Source: Candidatus Berkiella aquae
GTDB lineage: Bacteria; Pseudomonadota; Gammaproteobacteria; Berkiellales; Berkiellaceae
Assembly (NCBI RefSeq): GCF_001431295.2
Contig: NZ_LKAJ02000001.1
Span: 1,488,001 to 1,552,000 of the forward strand
Direction of reading: 5' to 3'
DNA length: 64,000 nt
The notes under the pieces were generated by a model that was given only the letters and a program-made list of their open reading frames with translations, had not been told where the DNA came from and did no database searches. This document shows, one piece after another, positions 18,907 to 35,805 of the stretch. Position 1 is the first letter of the stretch, and every line of letters starts with the position of its first letter. The position numbers and the translations under genes are program-made.

Positions 18907-19614
18907 CTATTTTCGAGCTGGGCCTGATTCGGTCACAATGAAGGAAGCAATGCCTACTCCATTGACTGATTCAGCGGTGGGAACCCGAGAAACTAGCATA
19001 GTAATAATAATCTTTGATTTCAGTTGTTCCGATGCGCTTTGATAAGTTAATAACATAGGAAACTGCACTTGCCAAGCATAATTACCGGTTGCTATTTGAC
19101 CTTCTTTTAAAACGACAGGGGTATCTGTGATAACCGCAGAGACAACCAGTCGCTTTCTGACAATCGTATTGATGATACCTGCTGCAGTAATAGCAGAGCG
19201 GAAATTTTCATAACCTGCTTTGGTGAAAAAGACCCGAGCGTCTTTAAGTACTTCGTTGTAATTATAAAAATCAAAGGTATAGATGGTTGTTGCAGCCGTT
19301 GCTGCCCAGCGCAGTAATGCTTCGGTAGTTAAGTTAGGCTGAGATAATGTGCGTAAACGTATTAATTGATCATCAGCGCTAACGGCAAAAGAAGGCGGAA
19401 TGGGGTGATGTGTTCTATCGTAAAAATCCCAAGTAAATAAAACCAGAATGGTTGATATTAACCCTAAAGAGGCGTAAAGCAAGAAAGAATAAAATGAGCT
19501 GCCATGCAGCATTTTACGCGAGAAAATAATGTTGTGTTTTATGGGGTGAGAGGGCAATGGCGACTTTGGTCCAGGTGGAATCGGTTTGTTTCCTGAATCA
19601 GAAGCGCTGGTCAT
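18907..19614 (-). CDS. IcmL (DotI)-like protein, copy 2
   Basis: About 235 residues from the ATG at 19614; the frame extends to a TTG at 19635, but GGAAATTGAG precedes the ATG. One membrane helix lies near residues 44–62, followed by a full VirB8-like periplasmic domain (EALLRWAATAATTIYTFDF, FTKAGYENFRSAI, VGIASFIVTES) that aligns throughout with copy 1. The N-terminal NNFYRDNYRR motif of copy 1 is replaced by FSRKMLHGSSF. Legionella has instead the short DotJ/IcmM, which lacks the periplasmic domain. This copy may replace DotJ; Coxiella is also known to carry more than one icmL. Confidence 0.88.
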   Translation of the reverse strand: MTSASDSGNKPIPPGPKSPLPSHPIKHNIIFSRKMLHGSSFYSFLLYASLGLISTILVLFTWDFYDRTHHPIPPSFAVSADDQLIRLRTLSQPNLTTEALLRWAATAATTIYTFDFYNYNEVLKDARVFFTKAGYENFRSAITAAGIINTIVRKRLVVSAVITDTPVVLKEGQIATGNYAWQVQFPMLLTYQSASEQLKSKIIITMLVSRVPTAESVNGVGIASFIVTESGPARK

Positions 19615-19738
19615 AGTCTCAATTTCCTTTTGCAACTATTACTCTTCCTGCGTATAGATAATACGTTTTAGTATGCCTTGAGCACACAAGCTAAGGCAAA
19701 CTAAATTGAGTATAACATTGAATATTCACAGTACCTAT

Positions 19739-20200
19739 ACTCTTTCCATTTTGAATTGATGCTACGTTGGCTGCGTTTGTTCACTCAGTCATGCACTTTA
19801 TGTGCACTCCTTCGTTCACTCACTTGCCGCCTTGCCTAAATTCAAACTGGTTCGAGTATACTCTTTCCACTTTGAACGGATGCTGTGTTGGCTGCGTTTG
19901 TTCACTCAGTCATGCACTTTATGTGCATTCCTTCGCTCACTTACTTGCCGCCTTGTCTAAATTCAAACTGGTTCGAGTATACTCTTTCCACTTTGAACGG
20001 ATGCTGTGTTGGTTGCATTTGTTCACTCAGTCATGCACTTTATGTGCACTCCTTCGTTCACTCACTTGCCGCCTTGCCTAAATTCAAACTGGTTCGAGTA
20101 TACTCTTTCCACTTTGAACGGATGCTGTGTTGGTTGCATTTGTTCACTCAGTCATGCACTTTATGTACACTCCTTCGTTCACTCACTTGCCGCCTTGTCT
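19739..20200. repeat. Tandem repeat, 121 bp x 4
   Basis: Four head-to-tail copies start at 19739, 19860, 19981 and 20102, each beginning ACTCTTTCCA and ending GGTTCGAGTAT. Copies differ at only a few positions; the fourth diverges after about 20200 where the unique sequence ACGGCGTCCCCC begins. Since 121 is not a multiple of three and the unit lacks stops on the plus strand, open frames of 100–126 codons arise by chance. Each unit holds short inverted motifs (TGCACTTTATGTGCA). The block lies between icmT and the icmL pair, inside what would otherwise be one minus-strand operon. No other feature is seen in 19636–20246. Confidence 0.93.
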
Positions 20201-20246
20201 ACGGCGTCCCCCTTGAGGGGAAATTCAAAGTGGTTACACTTCAAGG

Positions 20247-20513
20247 CTATTTCTTTTCGGTATAGCTCCAAGAGCGAGAAGAGCGATGATTTCCTGCAAA
20301 AAAAGATCGGAACCAGCGGATAAACACTGGCATTGAGAAGCCAAAGCGTTTTAAAAGCATAAAAAAAGCACAAACACTACAAGCTAAGATGAATGTCCAT
20401 AAGCGGATATGTAGCAAGAATACAAACAGAGGAATAGCGGAGTAGGCGTCAATAACAAAGAACATCGGGGTTCTGGCGGAATCTCGCCAGTGGGCTGTGT
20501 CAGGGTGACGCAT
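20247..20513 (-). CDS. icmT: Dot/Icm protein IcmT
   Basis: This 88-residue inner-membrane protein starts at the ATG at 20513, with AGGAG 6 nt upstream. The signature HWRDSARTPMFFVIDA is nearly identical to Legionella IcmT, followed by a hydrophobic pair (FPLFVFLLHIRLWTFILA-like) and the conserved FIRWFRSFFAG. IcmT has been linked to pore formation and exit from host cells in Legionella. It is the last gene of dotD-dotC-dotB-icmT; the tandem repeat begins just beyond. Confidence 0.94.
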   Translation of the reverse strand: MRHPDTAHWRDSARTPMFFVIDAYSAIPLFVFLLHIRLWTFILACSVCAFFMLLKRFGFSMPVFIRWFRSFFAGNHRSSRSWSYTEKK

Positions 20514-20525
20514 CAAACGCTCCTT

Positions 20526-21671
20526 TTAAGAATGAACACCGGCATCACGGTCAGCATTTTTTGAACCTTGAGCCATTAAATTATATGTACGTTCTGAAAT
20601 ACGGCCTTCATCAAATTTTCGTTTTGCATCCATTAGCATGGTTTGTCCGCGTTCTTTAAGCAATTCACGCGTTTTGTTTGCTAGCATTTCAACTTCAGTA
20701 TTCACTAAAATATCGCGAACTTCTTCGTCAAAGACGAGATATTCGCGTAATGCAACGCGTTTTAAATCGATGGTGGGCACAAGCTTTTGCCAAATCACCA
20801 TACGAAGGGTTTCAAGAATATCTAAGGCTCGACCATGGCGCTCTTCAGCAGGGAAGGTTGAGATCATTCTTCGAACGCAGTCGGCAACGCCATTACTATG
20901 TAACGTGGTATAAACAGGGTGACCGGTGAGTGCTGCATCTATCACGGCAGCAATGGTTTCGGCATCACGCGCTTCACCCACTAATATAAGACCTGGTTTG
21001 CGACGTAACGCATTACGAACCCCATCAGCAAATGAATGTAAATGTTTTGGAATTTCAGTTTGGCTGATAATGGAGGTTGGTTTATTGACCGAATCGTAAA
21101 CGAATTCGATAGGTGCTTCGTAAGTGAGAATTTTACGATGAGCTTCTTCTTGCGACATGATTTCTCGAATAATGCCTGCAAGCAGCGTGCTTTTACCTGA
21201 ACCGGTTGAACCGGTTACAACGATGGTACCTTGCATAGGTGCCATGTTATCGATAATTTTTTGGTCAACCTCCATCGTACTAATAGAGGGGGGCTCTGCA
21301 GGAATGGTTCGGCACGTGATCTGAATACCATCATGTCCTTCAACTTGGCAAGCGGTGCCATTAATACGGAATCGAAAACGTTGTCCTCGTTCAGGTCTGA
21401 CTTCGAAGTGCGTATCAACATCTCGACCCGATGAAACTTGGGTTGTGCCATTGGGTCCATAGATGGCATTTAGCATCTCACCCACTTCAGTTTGCGACAT
21501 TTTACGCGTGGTGACAGGATAAAGACGGCCATAGATTTCTGCGAGTATTTGCGAATCGGTTTGAATGGTTATATCGGATGCATTATTTTTTGTGCAGTGA
21601 AGCATAAGACGTTCCATATCCTGAATCGTAAATCGTGCAGGCTCATCAGGAAGCAAGTAATCTTTATTCAT
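20526..21671 (-). CDS. dotB: Dot/Icm secretion ATPase DotB (PilT/VirB11-like)
   Basis: About 381 residues from the ATG at 21671, 4 nt after the dotC stop. Walker A GSTGSGKSTL spans residues 154–163; ILVGEARDAETIAAVIDAALTGH is the Walker B/Asp-box region and YTTLHSNGV the His box of the PilT/VirB11 hexameric ATPases. DotB docks transiently on DotO to start substrate transfer. Length matches Legionella DotB (377). It is in an operon with dotD, dotC and icmT. Confidence 0.97.
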   Translation of the reverse strand: MNKDYLLPDEPARFTIQDMERLMLHCTKNNASDITIQTDSQILAEIYGRLYPVTTRKMSQTEVGEMLNAIYGPNGTTQVSSGRDVDTHFEVRPERGQRFRFRINGTACQVEGHDGIQITCRTIPAEPPSISTMEVDQKIIDNMAPMQGTIVVTGSTGSGKSTLLAGIIREIMSQEEAHRKILTYEAPIEFVYDSVNKPTSIISQTEIPKHLHSFADGVRNALRRKPGLILVGEARDAETIAAVIDAALTGHPVYTTLHSNGVADCVRRMISTFPAEERHGRALDILETLRMVIWQKLVPTIDLKRVALREYLVFDEEVRDILVNTEVEMLANKTRELLKERGQTMLMDAKRKFDEGRISERTYNLMAQGSKNADRDAGVHS

Positions 21672-21675
21672 ACAA

Positions 21676-22497
21676 TTACCTATTTTCGGGGGTAATCTGC
21701 GTTGTCCATTCATTACCCGCGGTATTAAATTGTGGTAATGCAGTGATTTTCAGGACGCGATCATTGATTGCCATCTGTGAATCACCACCTGTAATACCCA
21801 AATTAATTTGTGATACATAGGGCAAGCTTACCATATTTTGAGCTAGTAAACTGCGATATCTCACCATACCTTCATAATCACGTTTTAAACGACCTAAATT
21901 TTCTGCAAAAATAACATCGGCTTGTGTAATACCCGCTTGCCATCCTTCATCAATATAGCGATCCCAAACTTCTTTTTCTGAATCTGTTCTTGGGAGTAAA
22001 GAACGATCAGGAATATCAGGATCTTTATAGCTTAGCAGCAAATATTCTCGCCAGGTGGGCGGCATCGTTACAAAACGTGCCTGCGCTAAAATAGTGTAAG
22101 CACGATCAGAGACGCGTAACAATTCATCGGATGTTTGGTCAAGTGCGTGGCGCCCTTCAATAAGAATTGGCGGCAAAACGCTATGATCGAGCAACATGGC
22201 ATGAAAGTTATAAATAAGATCAAGCTGTCTTTCATGGCGATAAGTAATCGCATTAATCTGTTTAGCACGCCAAGCAAGTCCTGCTCGTGCACCGGTACTT
22301 AAAGCCGCTTCTCTGATTGACTGGTAACGAAGACCGGTCAAAGAAGAAGAGGAACGCCCCATATTATTAGCAGCATGATATTTATTCAGTGTTGAGTTAC
22401 CGGGACCCACTTGGACATCAGAAGGGCCAGGGCTAGAGCAACTAACACAAACAGTAAAAGTGCCAACAAGTAACATACTGCCAAAGGACTGTTTCAT
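21676..22497 (-). CDS. dotC: Dot/Icm outer-membrane lipoprotein DotC
   Basis: The protein has 273 residues. A lipoprotein signal peptide ends at Cys20 (TVCVSC). The family block SLTGLRYQSIREAALSTGARAGLAWRAKQIN is clear, followed by MPPTWREYLL and EVWDRYIDEGWQAGITQADVIF. With DotD it places DotH in the outer membrane to build the core ring. It lies between dotD (48 bp upstream) and dotB. Confidence 0.95.
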   Translation of the reverse strand: MKQSFGSMLLVGTFTVCVSCSSPGPSDVQVGPGNSTLNKYHAANNMGRSSSSLTGLRYQSIREAALSTGARAGLAWRAKQINAITYRHERQLDLIYNFHAMLLDHSVLPPILIEGRHALDQTSDELLRVSDRAYTILAQARFVTMPPTWREYLLLSYKDPDIPDRSLLPRTDSEKEVWDRYIDEGWQAGITQADVIFAENLGRLKRDYEGMVRYRSLLAQNMVSLPYVSQINLGITGGDSQMAINDRVLKITALPQFNTAGNEWTTQITPENR

Positions 22498-22545
22498 GAT
22501 AGTTCAGCTTCCTCTCATTCGGTTAAAACAGCTATCTATAAATGT

Positions 22546-23007
22546 TTAAACGATAGCCGCGTAACGTAACTCAATAATTCGGCTGGTTGGGTACACTACC
22601 AAGTTTGCACGCTTACCCGCTTGTAGCCCAGCATCTTTCAAAATGTCAGCAAGCATTCGTTCGCGTGCTGATATATTTATAATGAGTGGAATGTTTGGAA
22701 TAGGCCCTAGCACTTTGACGCGGTAATTCGTCATTTGGCCGACTCGTTCGAGCAACGGTTCAATAGGGCCCGACCAATCTAAACTGGCAAGTTCGCCCAT
22801 ACCACCTTGCGGAGTAATGAGAATGTCTGTGTTAATGGCATTCTTTGCATACACTTCCTGTGTTGCAGCCAATGCACGCAATGAATCTTCTACAGACATA
22901 GCCGATTTCATGAGTTGATATTCCACGTCAGAAATTTGGTATGTCGGTTTTGGTGAGCAGCCAACCATGATGGTGGCCAGTGACAAAATGACCAGTGGTT
23001 TGTCCAT
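22546..23007 (-). CDS. dotD: Dot/Icm outer-membrane lipoprotein DotD
   Basis: The protein has 153 residues. The lipoprotein signal ends at Cys17 (IMVGCSPK). The C-terminal part, LASLDWSGPIEPLLERVGQMTNY and ADILKDAGLQAG, corresponds to the secretin N0-like fold known for DotD. It is the first gene of dotD-dotC-dotB-icmT and diverges from icmS. Confidence 0.94.
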   Translation of the reverse strand: MDKPLVILSLATIMVGCSPKPTYQISDVEYQLMKSAMSVEDSLRALAATQEVYAKNAINTDILITPQGGMGELASLDWSGPIEPLLERVGQMTNYRVKVLGPIPNIPLIINISARERMLADILKDAGLQAGKRANLVVYPTSRIIELRYAAIV

Positions 23008-23113
23008 AATACCTCTTAGCCAATAGGTAATGAGCGTAAATTAAAATACTGGATTTGATTATAACGATATTCAGGCGGATATGCAGCGGTTTTTTGCTGT
23101 TAGTTATTTTTGC

Positions 23114-23143
23114 TTGGTAAGAAAAGTGTTGGTTAACTATGAT
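23114..23143 (+). promoter_or_regulatory. Candidate promoter of the icmS operon
   Basis: TTGGTA (23114–23119) and TATGAT (23138–23143) are separated by 18 bp and resemble sigma70 -35 and -10 boxes (four and five of six matches). They lie about 135 bp before icmS in the 271-bp divergent region shared with dotD; nothing else is recognised there. Confidence 0.35.
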
Positions 23144-23278
23144 ACAATGGTGGTAAATTAAATTAATAGAGAAAAATGCTTCACGGATGACAGCATACCA
23201 AACAGGGTCGAAAGAGTAATTGTATATTGAATAGTGTCAATATACTATACGGTCGACTAGCTACGTAGAGGTAAATGA

Positions 23279-23623
23279 ATGTCAGCTGATATCGCTTTAC
23301 AAATTGCTAATGTTGCCAGAGTGCTTCGTTGTAATTTTACACTTCGTGATCAACCGATTTCAATTGAACAAGTTTTCACCGAAACAGGGTTATTACCAGC
23401 CTTGTTGCGACGTGCCGATCAATTATGCTCTTTTTGTTTGGGTTATGGGTTGGGCGTGAGCTTTGAAGAAGCTCAAGGTGCCATGTTGGGAGTTAGGGTG
23501 AAATTTGATGATGCAACACCCAATTCATTACGTATTCTATGTGTAGCTGACGTGCTGATTGAATTAATGCAGCATGCGCCTTCACGTGATGTAACTCCCT
23601 TAGATGATTTGATGTACGACTAA
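23279..23623 (+). CDS. icmS: Dot/Icm effector adaptor IcmS
   Basis: This 114-residue acidic protein has the same length as Legionella IcmS. Conserved blocks are VFTETGLLPALLRRADQLC, FCLGYGLGVSFEEAQGAMLG and the C-terminal SRDVTPLDDLMYD. IcmS pairs with IcmW (at 41.0 kb) on the DotL coupling complex to recruit a subset of effectors. AGAGG precedes the ATG. It starts the icmS-icmP-icmO unit, without the icmR and icmQ genes that follow icmS in Legionella. Confidence 0.96.
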   Translation: MSADIALQIANVARVLRCNFTLRDQPISIEQVFTETGLLPALLRRADQLCSFCLGYGLGVSFEEAQGAMLGVRVKFDDATPNSLRILCVADVLIELMQHAPSRDVTPLDDLMYD

Positions 23624-23643
23624 TTAAGCGGAGATAAGTAGTT

Positions 23644-24810
23644 ATGTCAAAAGGTGGTGGCGGCGGCGGCGGTGGCGGCGGCGCTGGAGGAGATGAGAAC
23701 GCTTATGCAATGTTATGGATATTGGCAGTTATTGCCGTTGTTGTTGGTGTTGTTTGGTATTTTTTCAAAAACCAATTAATACAAGCTTTCATTGCCATCA
23801 AGAAATACGAAATTCTGGCGGTTAGCTTTTTTATTAACAATGAAAACGTTCAAAAAGCCATTCAATGGACCGATCGCGTTACCCCTCAAACGATTGGGGC
23901 ACAAGAAGCTCAGATAATTAGTACCTTTATTGGGCAATACTTGATGTATCCCATTTGCTTCATTTTAATTGTGATGGCGATTGTCATGCTCAAAGGAACC
24001 GCAACCATGAGGTTCACCAAAGCTTATAACATGGACACACTTGCTCATCAGGAAAAAGATAACTGGCCTCAGATTGCGCCCGTGGTTGACTTAGATTTGA
24101 TTGGTGAGGATATCAATAAAGGTCCTTGGGCGATGTCGATGAACCCAATGCAATTTGCAAAACATTATAAATTGCTAAAAGTGGAAATGGTTGCCGATAG
24201 AAAAGCCGCCTGGCGCACAGGGGGAATGACAAAAGCAACCTTGATTCGCGATTTAGCTACCCAAGCATTTGCAGGACAATTAGGTCCATTATGGCAGGGC
24301 GTTGATGCCTTACCGCCTCATACCAAAGCGTTATATGCGGCTTTTTTAGCCCGCGTTGAACATGATACCGATGCTTGCCGGGCCTATATGGGCAAATTAG
24401 CGCGATCTGCTGCTAAAGGTACCATGGACTATTCAGATACCGATGAATACATCAAAAAATATAAAAGTAAAGCAGCCGATATGTGCCAAAAACGACATGC
24501 TTATGTCTCAACGGTCATGGCTGAAATGCTACTATTGGCCCGCACAGATGGAGTATTAGCATCGGCAGACTTTTTATGGGTAAAACCTATCGATAGACGT
24601 CTTTGGTATATTTTAAATTGCGTTGGTAGACAGGTTTCAGTACCAGAAGTTGCTGGGGTATTTGCCCATTTTTTTGCAGAGAGGGAACTATCCCGTGCCT
24701 TAACCGTTCCAATGGTAGATGAAGCCACGAATGCGTTAGAAAAAGCCATTATTAATACCATTTATGTGCCTGAAGAAGGTGAAGAGATACCTCAGGCAGA
24801 GATGAATTAA
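23644..24810 (+). CDS. icmP: Dot/Icm coupling-complex protein IcmP (DotM)
   Basis: This 388-residue inner-membrane protein has an N-terminal run of ten Gly, two membrane helices (about residues 25–40 and 98–118) and a cytoplasmic domain. Family blocks are MNPMQFAKHYKLL and LHPHTKALYAAFLARVEHD-type sequence (ALPPHTKALYAAFLARVE). In Legionella DotM carries basic patches that bind acidic E-block signals of effectors. GCGGAGA lies before the ATG. It forms the core coupling complex with DotL, encoded 28 bp downstream. Confidence 0.95.
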   Translation: MSKGGGGGGGGGGAGGDENAYAMLWILAVIAVVVGVVWYFFKNQLIQAFIAIKKYEILAVSFFINNENVQKAIQWTDRVTPQTIGAQEAQIISTFIGQYLMYPICFILIVMAIVMLKGTATMRFTKAYNMDTLAHQEKDNWPQIAPVVDLDLIGEDINKGPWAMSMNPMQFAKHYKLLKVEMVADRKAAWRTGGMTKATLIRDLATQAFAGQLGPLWQGVDALPPHTKALYAAFLARVEHDTDACRAYMGKLARSAAKGTMDYSDTDEYIKKYKSKAADMCQKRHAYVSTVMAEMLLLARTDGVLASADFLWVKPIDRRLWYILNCVGRQVSVPEVAGVFAHFFAERELSRALTVPMVDEATNALEKAIINTIYVPEEGEEIPQAEMN

Positions 24811-24838
24811 CGACTATTTGTTGTAAGAGAACGAGAAC

Positions 24839-27202
24839 ATGACTGTACGCGGCTTAGAAGAGAAACATGAGCACGGCGCCCGGGAGATGGCGCGGGACAC
24901 GCGCACGCTTGGTGAGCGCTTAGCCGAATTTTTTTCGAATCCGCTTTATGTTGCTTGTATTATGGGAACCAGCGTTGCAACGATCATTTTAGTGCCAGCC
25001 ATTGCAGATTTGATCTTGGTGCTTGCAACCTGCGTTTTCATTTTTGCTTACACCCGCAAGATTACGTTGCCGGTGAAAATGCCTTTAATTTCTAAATTAC
25101 CCGATTACAACGATTGCATACCTGGTACCACTAAACCTCGTCAAGGCCAAGGGATTGCTTTCTTTGGCAATGAAAAGAATTCACAAAAAGAGATTTGGTT
25201 CTCAAATGATGATATGAGAACCCACGTTTTGATTTTTGGTTCAACCGGTTCTGGTAAAACAGAATCATTAGTTTCGATAGCTTTTAATTCATTGGCGCAG
25301 GGTAGCGGCTTCATCTACATCGACGGTAAAGGTGATAACTCACTTTATGCAAAAGTGTTTGGGATGGTACGTCGCATGGGACGAGATGATGATTTGTTAC
25401 TCATCAACTTCATGACCGGTGCGCGTGACGTAATTGGCGCACAAAAATCGCGTCTTTCCAATACCATGAATCCTTTTGCTAATGGTTCTTCCAGTATGTT
25501 AACCCAGCTCGTAGTGAGCTTAATGGATTCAGGCGGTGGCGGCGGCGATGGCGATATGTGGAAAGGCCGTGCGATTTCTTTCGTTGAAGCTTTAATGAAG
25601 ATTTTAGTGGGTATGCGTGATGAAGGCCATATTCTGTTAGATGCCAACCTCATTCGTAGTTATTTTATGTTGGAAAAATTAGAGCAGATCGTTGTTGATA
25701 GACGATTCCCACTCAATGAACGAGAATCAATTCCGTTAGATGCTCTTGAATCTGCTTATCTTGACCCAATCGATAACTATATTTACAACTTGCCAGGCTA
25801 CAACAAGGCTAAAAAAGGGAACCAGGCTGGTGAAGTGCGAGAACAACATGGGTTTATTACGATGCAGCTGGGTCGTACTTTCAGCTCATTAGCCGATACT
25901 TATGCTCATATTGTGCGTACCAATTTAGCGGAAGTTGACTTAAAAGACGTGGTTCTTAATCGACGTATCTTGGTCGTGTTGCTCCCAGCATTAGAAAAAT
26001 CACCGGAAGAATTATCAAACTTGGGTAAGATTATCATTGCCTCATTAAAAGCGATGATGGCCGCTGGTTTAGGGGACGAAGTAGAAGGTGATTATCGTGA
26101 TGTGATTTTACGCAAACCGACGAATTCACCGACGCCTTATGTTTGTATCATGGACGAGTATGGTTACTACGCGGTACCTGGTTTTGCGGTAGTACCAGCG
26201 CAAGCCCGTTCATTAGGGTTTTCGGCGATATTTGCAGGGCAAGATTTGCCGGCATTCCAAAAAGCTTCAAAAGAAGAAGCAGCATCCATTGGTGCAAATA
26301 CTAACATTAAAATTTGTATGAAGATGGAAGATCCAACCGATACCTGGGAGTTTTTTAATAAAACTGCCGGTGAAACTTATGCAACCAGTGTGAGTGGTTT
26401 TCAGGTAAATACCGGCAGTATGTCTAACAACTATTTAGATACACGAAATGCTTCCGTTGAAAAACGTTCTCGTATTGACTTATTAGACTTGCGCGATCAA
26501 CGTGAAGGTGATGCGCATATTTTTTATCGTTCCAAAATCATTCGTGCCCGAATGTTTTATGCGAATCCAAAACCAGCTAAAAAAATGCAGGTTAATCAAT
26601 ATCTTTGTGTTGAAAAACCGACAGCTGATACCTTATTGAATACTGATAAACGTATTCGCCGTTTTAGTCAGGTTTTTTCAGCACCTGCGTTTGTGATGGA
26701 ACCTCCTGCAGGTAATGAAGATATCAATACCATTGCACAAGCCTTAATGTCATATCATGCACTCAAACCGTTTGAGCGTAGTATTGCGGCTTTAATTGCG
26801 GTACTGGAAAAAGAAGTTGATAAGCAGAGACAAGTACGCGAAGAAATTGAAGCAGAGCAAGCACAAGAATTTACCAATGAGGTCCATGCCTTTACGCCAG
26901 TTCATGTACCTGATTTTGCAGTAGAAATTATTGGGGAAGATGATCTTAAACGCTTCTCTAATCCATTGCTATTACGCGGTAGAACCCGGGAAGCATTAAC
27001 GCATATTGAACGATTATGCGGTCAACCAGAAGCTGATGCGGCGAAGACGGCTGAAAATATCATTAATGATATTATAAAAGCGACTTATTACCCGCCCAAA
27101 GATGTCCTTACACGCGATACCAAAGGCGTGCTCGATGCGCTTGAACAACTTTATGATATGTTCGCACATTATGTCCATGGCGGTGGCAAAGCCAGCAAAT
27201 AA
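24839..27202 (+). CDS. icmO: Dot/Icm type IV coupling ATPase IcmO (DotL)
   Basis: This 787-residue VirD4/TraG-like ATPase has two N-terminal membrane helices (about residues 37–75). Walker A GSTGSGKT spans residues 134–141, followed by GSGFIYIDGKGD; YVCIMDEYGYYAVPGFA carries Walker B. The long C-terminal tail after about residue 590 is the part that in Legionella binds DotN, IcmS-IcmW and LvgA. Length matches DotL (783). It receives effectors and feeds them to the DotO/DotB motor. Confidence 0.97.
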   Translation: MTVRGLEEKHEHGAREMARDTRTLGERLAEFFSNPLYVACIMGTSVATIILVPAIADLILVLATCVFIFAYTRKITLPVKMPLISKLPDYNDCIPGTTKPRQGQGIAFFGNEKNSQKEIWFSNDDMRTHVLIFGSTGSGKTESLVSIAFNSLAQGSGFIYIDGKGDNSLYAKVFGMVRRMGRDDDLLLINFMTGARDVIGAQKSRLSNTMNPFANGSSSMLTQLVVSLMDSGGGGGDGDMWKGRAISFVEALMKILVGMRDEGHILLDANLIRSYFMLEKLEQIVVDRRFPLNERESIPLDALESAYLDPIDNYIYNLPGYNKAKKGNQAGEVREQHGFITMQLGRTFSSLADTYAHIVRTNLAEVDLKDVVLNRRILVVLLPALEKSPEELSNLGKIIIASLKAMMAAGLGDEVEGDYRDVILRKPTNSPTPYVCIMDEYGYYAVPGFAVVPAQARSLGFSAIFAGQDLPAFQKASKEEAASIGANTNIKICMKMEDPTDTWEFFNKTAGETYATSVSGFQVNTGSMSNNYLDTRNASVEKRSRIDLLDLRDQREGDAHIFYRSKIIRARMFYANPKPAKKMQVNQYLCVEKPTADTLLNTDKRIRRFSQVFSAPAFVMEPPAGNEDINTIAQALMSYHALKPFERSIAALIAVLEKEVDKQRQVREEIEAEQAQEFTNEVHAFTPVHVPDFAVEIIGEDDLKRFSNPLLLRGRTREALTHIERLCGQPEADAAKTAENIINDIIKATYYPPKDVLTRDTKGVLDALEQLYDMFAHYVHGGGKASK

Positions 27203-27311
27203 AGTAAACTCTTCCCTGATAAGGATTGTCATATGTTTGAGACCTAGTCTACATGGGCTAGGAGGAAAGTGTAATTACGACAAATTAACCTAATCAAGGA
27301 GTACCCAATCT

Positions 27312-34787
<7,476 letters not shown>

Positions 34788-34879
34788 GGAACATTTTGGC
34801 TATCTAACTTTACTTTGCTTACCATCTATGGTCTAATTCCTCCCATTCGTCGTTATGAAACCACAAATGGGAGTATTGC

Positions 34880-35722
34880 ATGGCAATTACCAATGGAGTT
34901 ACACCTGATTTTGCACGCAAAAGAAAAGCGTCTGAGACACTTGCCGAGCAAACTCGCCAAAATAATGCTAAAAAGCAAAGGCTAGATCAAGAAAATGCTA
35001 AACAAGTTCGTATCAATAATGAAAATGATCAAAATGAAGCAAATACTCGCGAAACACTAAAAGATGCTCAAAAACGCAAAGAAAAAGCCTTAAAAAAACG
35101 AATGGCGACCAAAGATCGGACCATTGATGCGTTTACCAAACCACATCAAACCCAAGGTGCGATGGAAAAAGCAGAGCATCTTGCAGGCTTAACACCAGAA
35201 GGTGTGGCCGGTGAAATCATGTTTGATTTAATTATTCTTTCAATAGAACTTTCTGTCAATGCGCCTTTTTGGACCCAAACACTACAGTTCGAAGCGGCAT
35301 TATTGAAAGAACTTCAATCCATTGAATCTGGTGAAAATGAACGTTTAGTGTATTTACCTGATGATAATGGTGTTTATCCTGAAATTTATCCAATTGATGA
35401 CAGTGGAAAGGTTGATTACAGCAAACCACCCCTAACGCCTGGTTCGCCAGAAATAAGCAACTTTCATATTCGTGCGAATGGTTATGTGCCGGTGCCTACC
35501 ATCTCAGAATCGTTATTAACGATATTTGCTCGTCATACTGAGCGTATGTCAGGTACGGGTGCGTTAACAGCAGAGCAAAAATCCTGCCTTTATAATACGG
35601 TTCAGGTTTTGCATGAGAATCAACAAAAAGAAAAGAATGAAAAAGACATAGCCTCTGATAATGCCGCTAGAATGGCAGCAACGAAGCAAATAGCAACGCC
35701 TAGATTAACCGCTAAAGCTTAA
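34880..35722 (+). CDS. Hypothetical protein with charged helical N-terminus
   Basis: The protein has 280 residues and no signal peptide or clear membrane segment. Residues 1–95 are a Lys/Gln/Asn/Glu-rich coiled coil (LAEQTRQNNAKKQRLDQENA). The middle is a more ordered alpha domain (LTPEGVAGEIMFDLIILSIELS) and the C-terminus is again charged. It is not recognised. It lies 92 bp after the giant protein on the same strand and ahead of a strong terminator, so the two may be co-transcribed. A Dot/Icm-related role is only a guess from location. Confidence 0.7.
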   Translation: MAITNGVTPDFARKRKASETLAEQTRQNNAKKQRLDQENAKQVRINNENDQNEANTRETLKDAQKRKEKALKKRMATKDRTIDAFTKPHQTQGAMEKAEHLAGLTPEGVAGEIMFDLIILSIELSVNAPFWTQTLQFEAALLKELQSIESGENERLVYLPDDNGVYPEIYPIDDSGKVDYSKPPLTPGSPEISNFHIRANGYVPVPTISESLLTIFARHTERMSGTGALTAEQKSCLYNTVQVLHENQQKEKNEKDIASDNAARMAATKQIATPRLTAKA

Positions 35723-35771
35723 ATGACCAAACCACAATCTCGCTGAGTTTACTCAGCGGGTGAGGGGATAT

Positions 35772-35798
35772 AAAAAACCCGCAAATTGCGGGTTTTTT
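35772..35798. terminator. Bidirectional intrinsic terminator
   Basis: AAAAAACCCGCAA/TTGCGGGTTTTTT is a perfect inverted repeat with runs of six A and six T on its two sides, so it works on both strands. It lies between the convergent 280-residue gene and dotA. A second small stem, CGCTGAG/CTCAGCG, is at 35741–35758. Confidence 0.93.
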
Positions 35799-35805
35799 AT
35801 GCATT

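Noticed and set aside
19739-20200. Possible CRISPR array
   Set aside because: Units are contiguous 121-bp copies without unique spacers, and no cas genes are nearby.
19767-20323. Three overlapping plus-strand open frames of 104–126 codons
   Set aside because: They are successive frames of the same 121-bp repeat; the period is not a multiple of three, so the frame changes in each copy.
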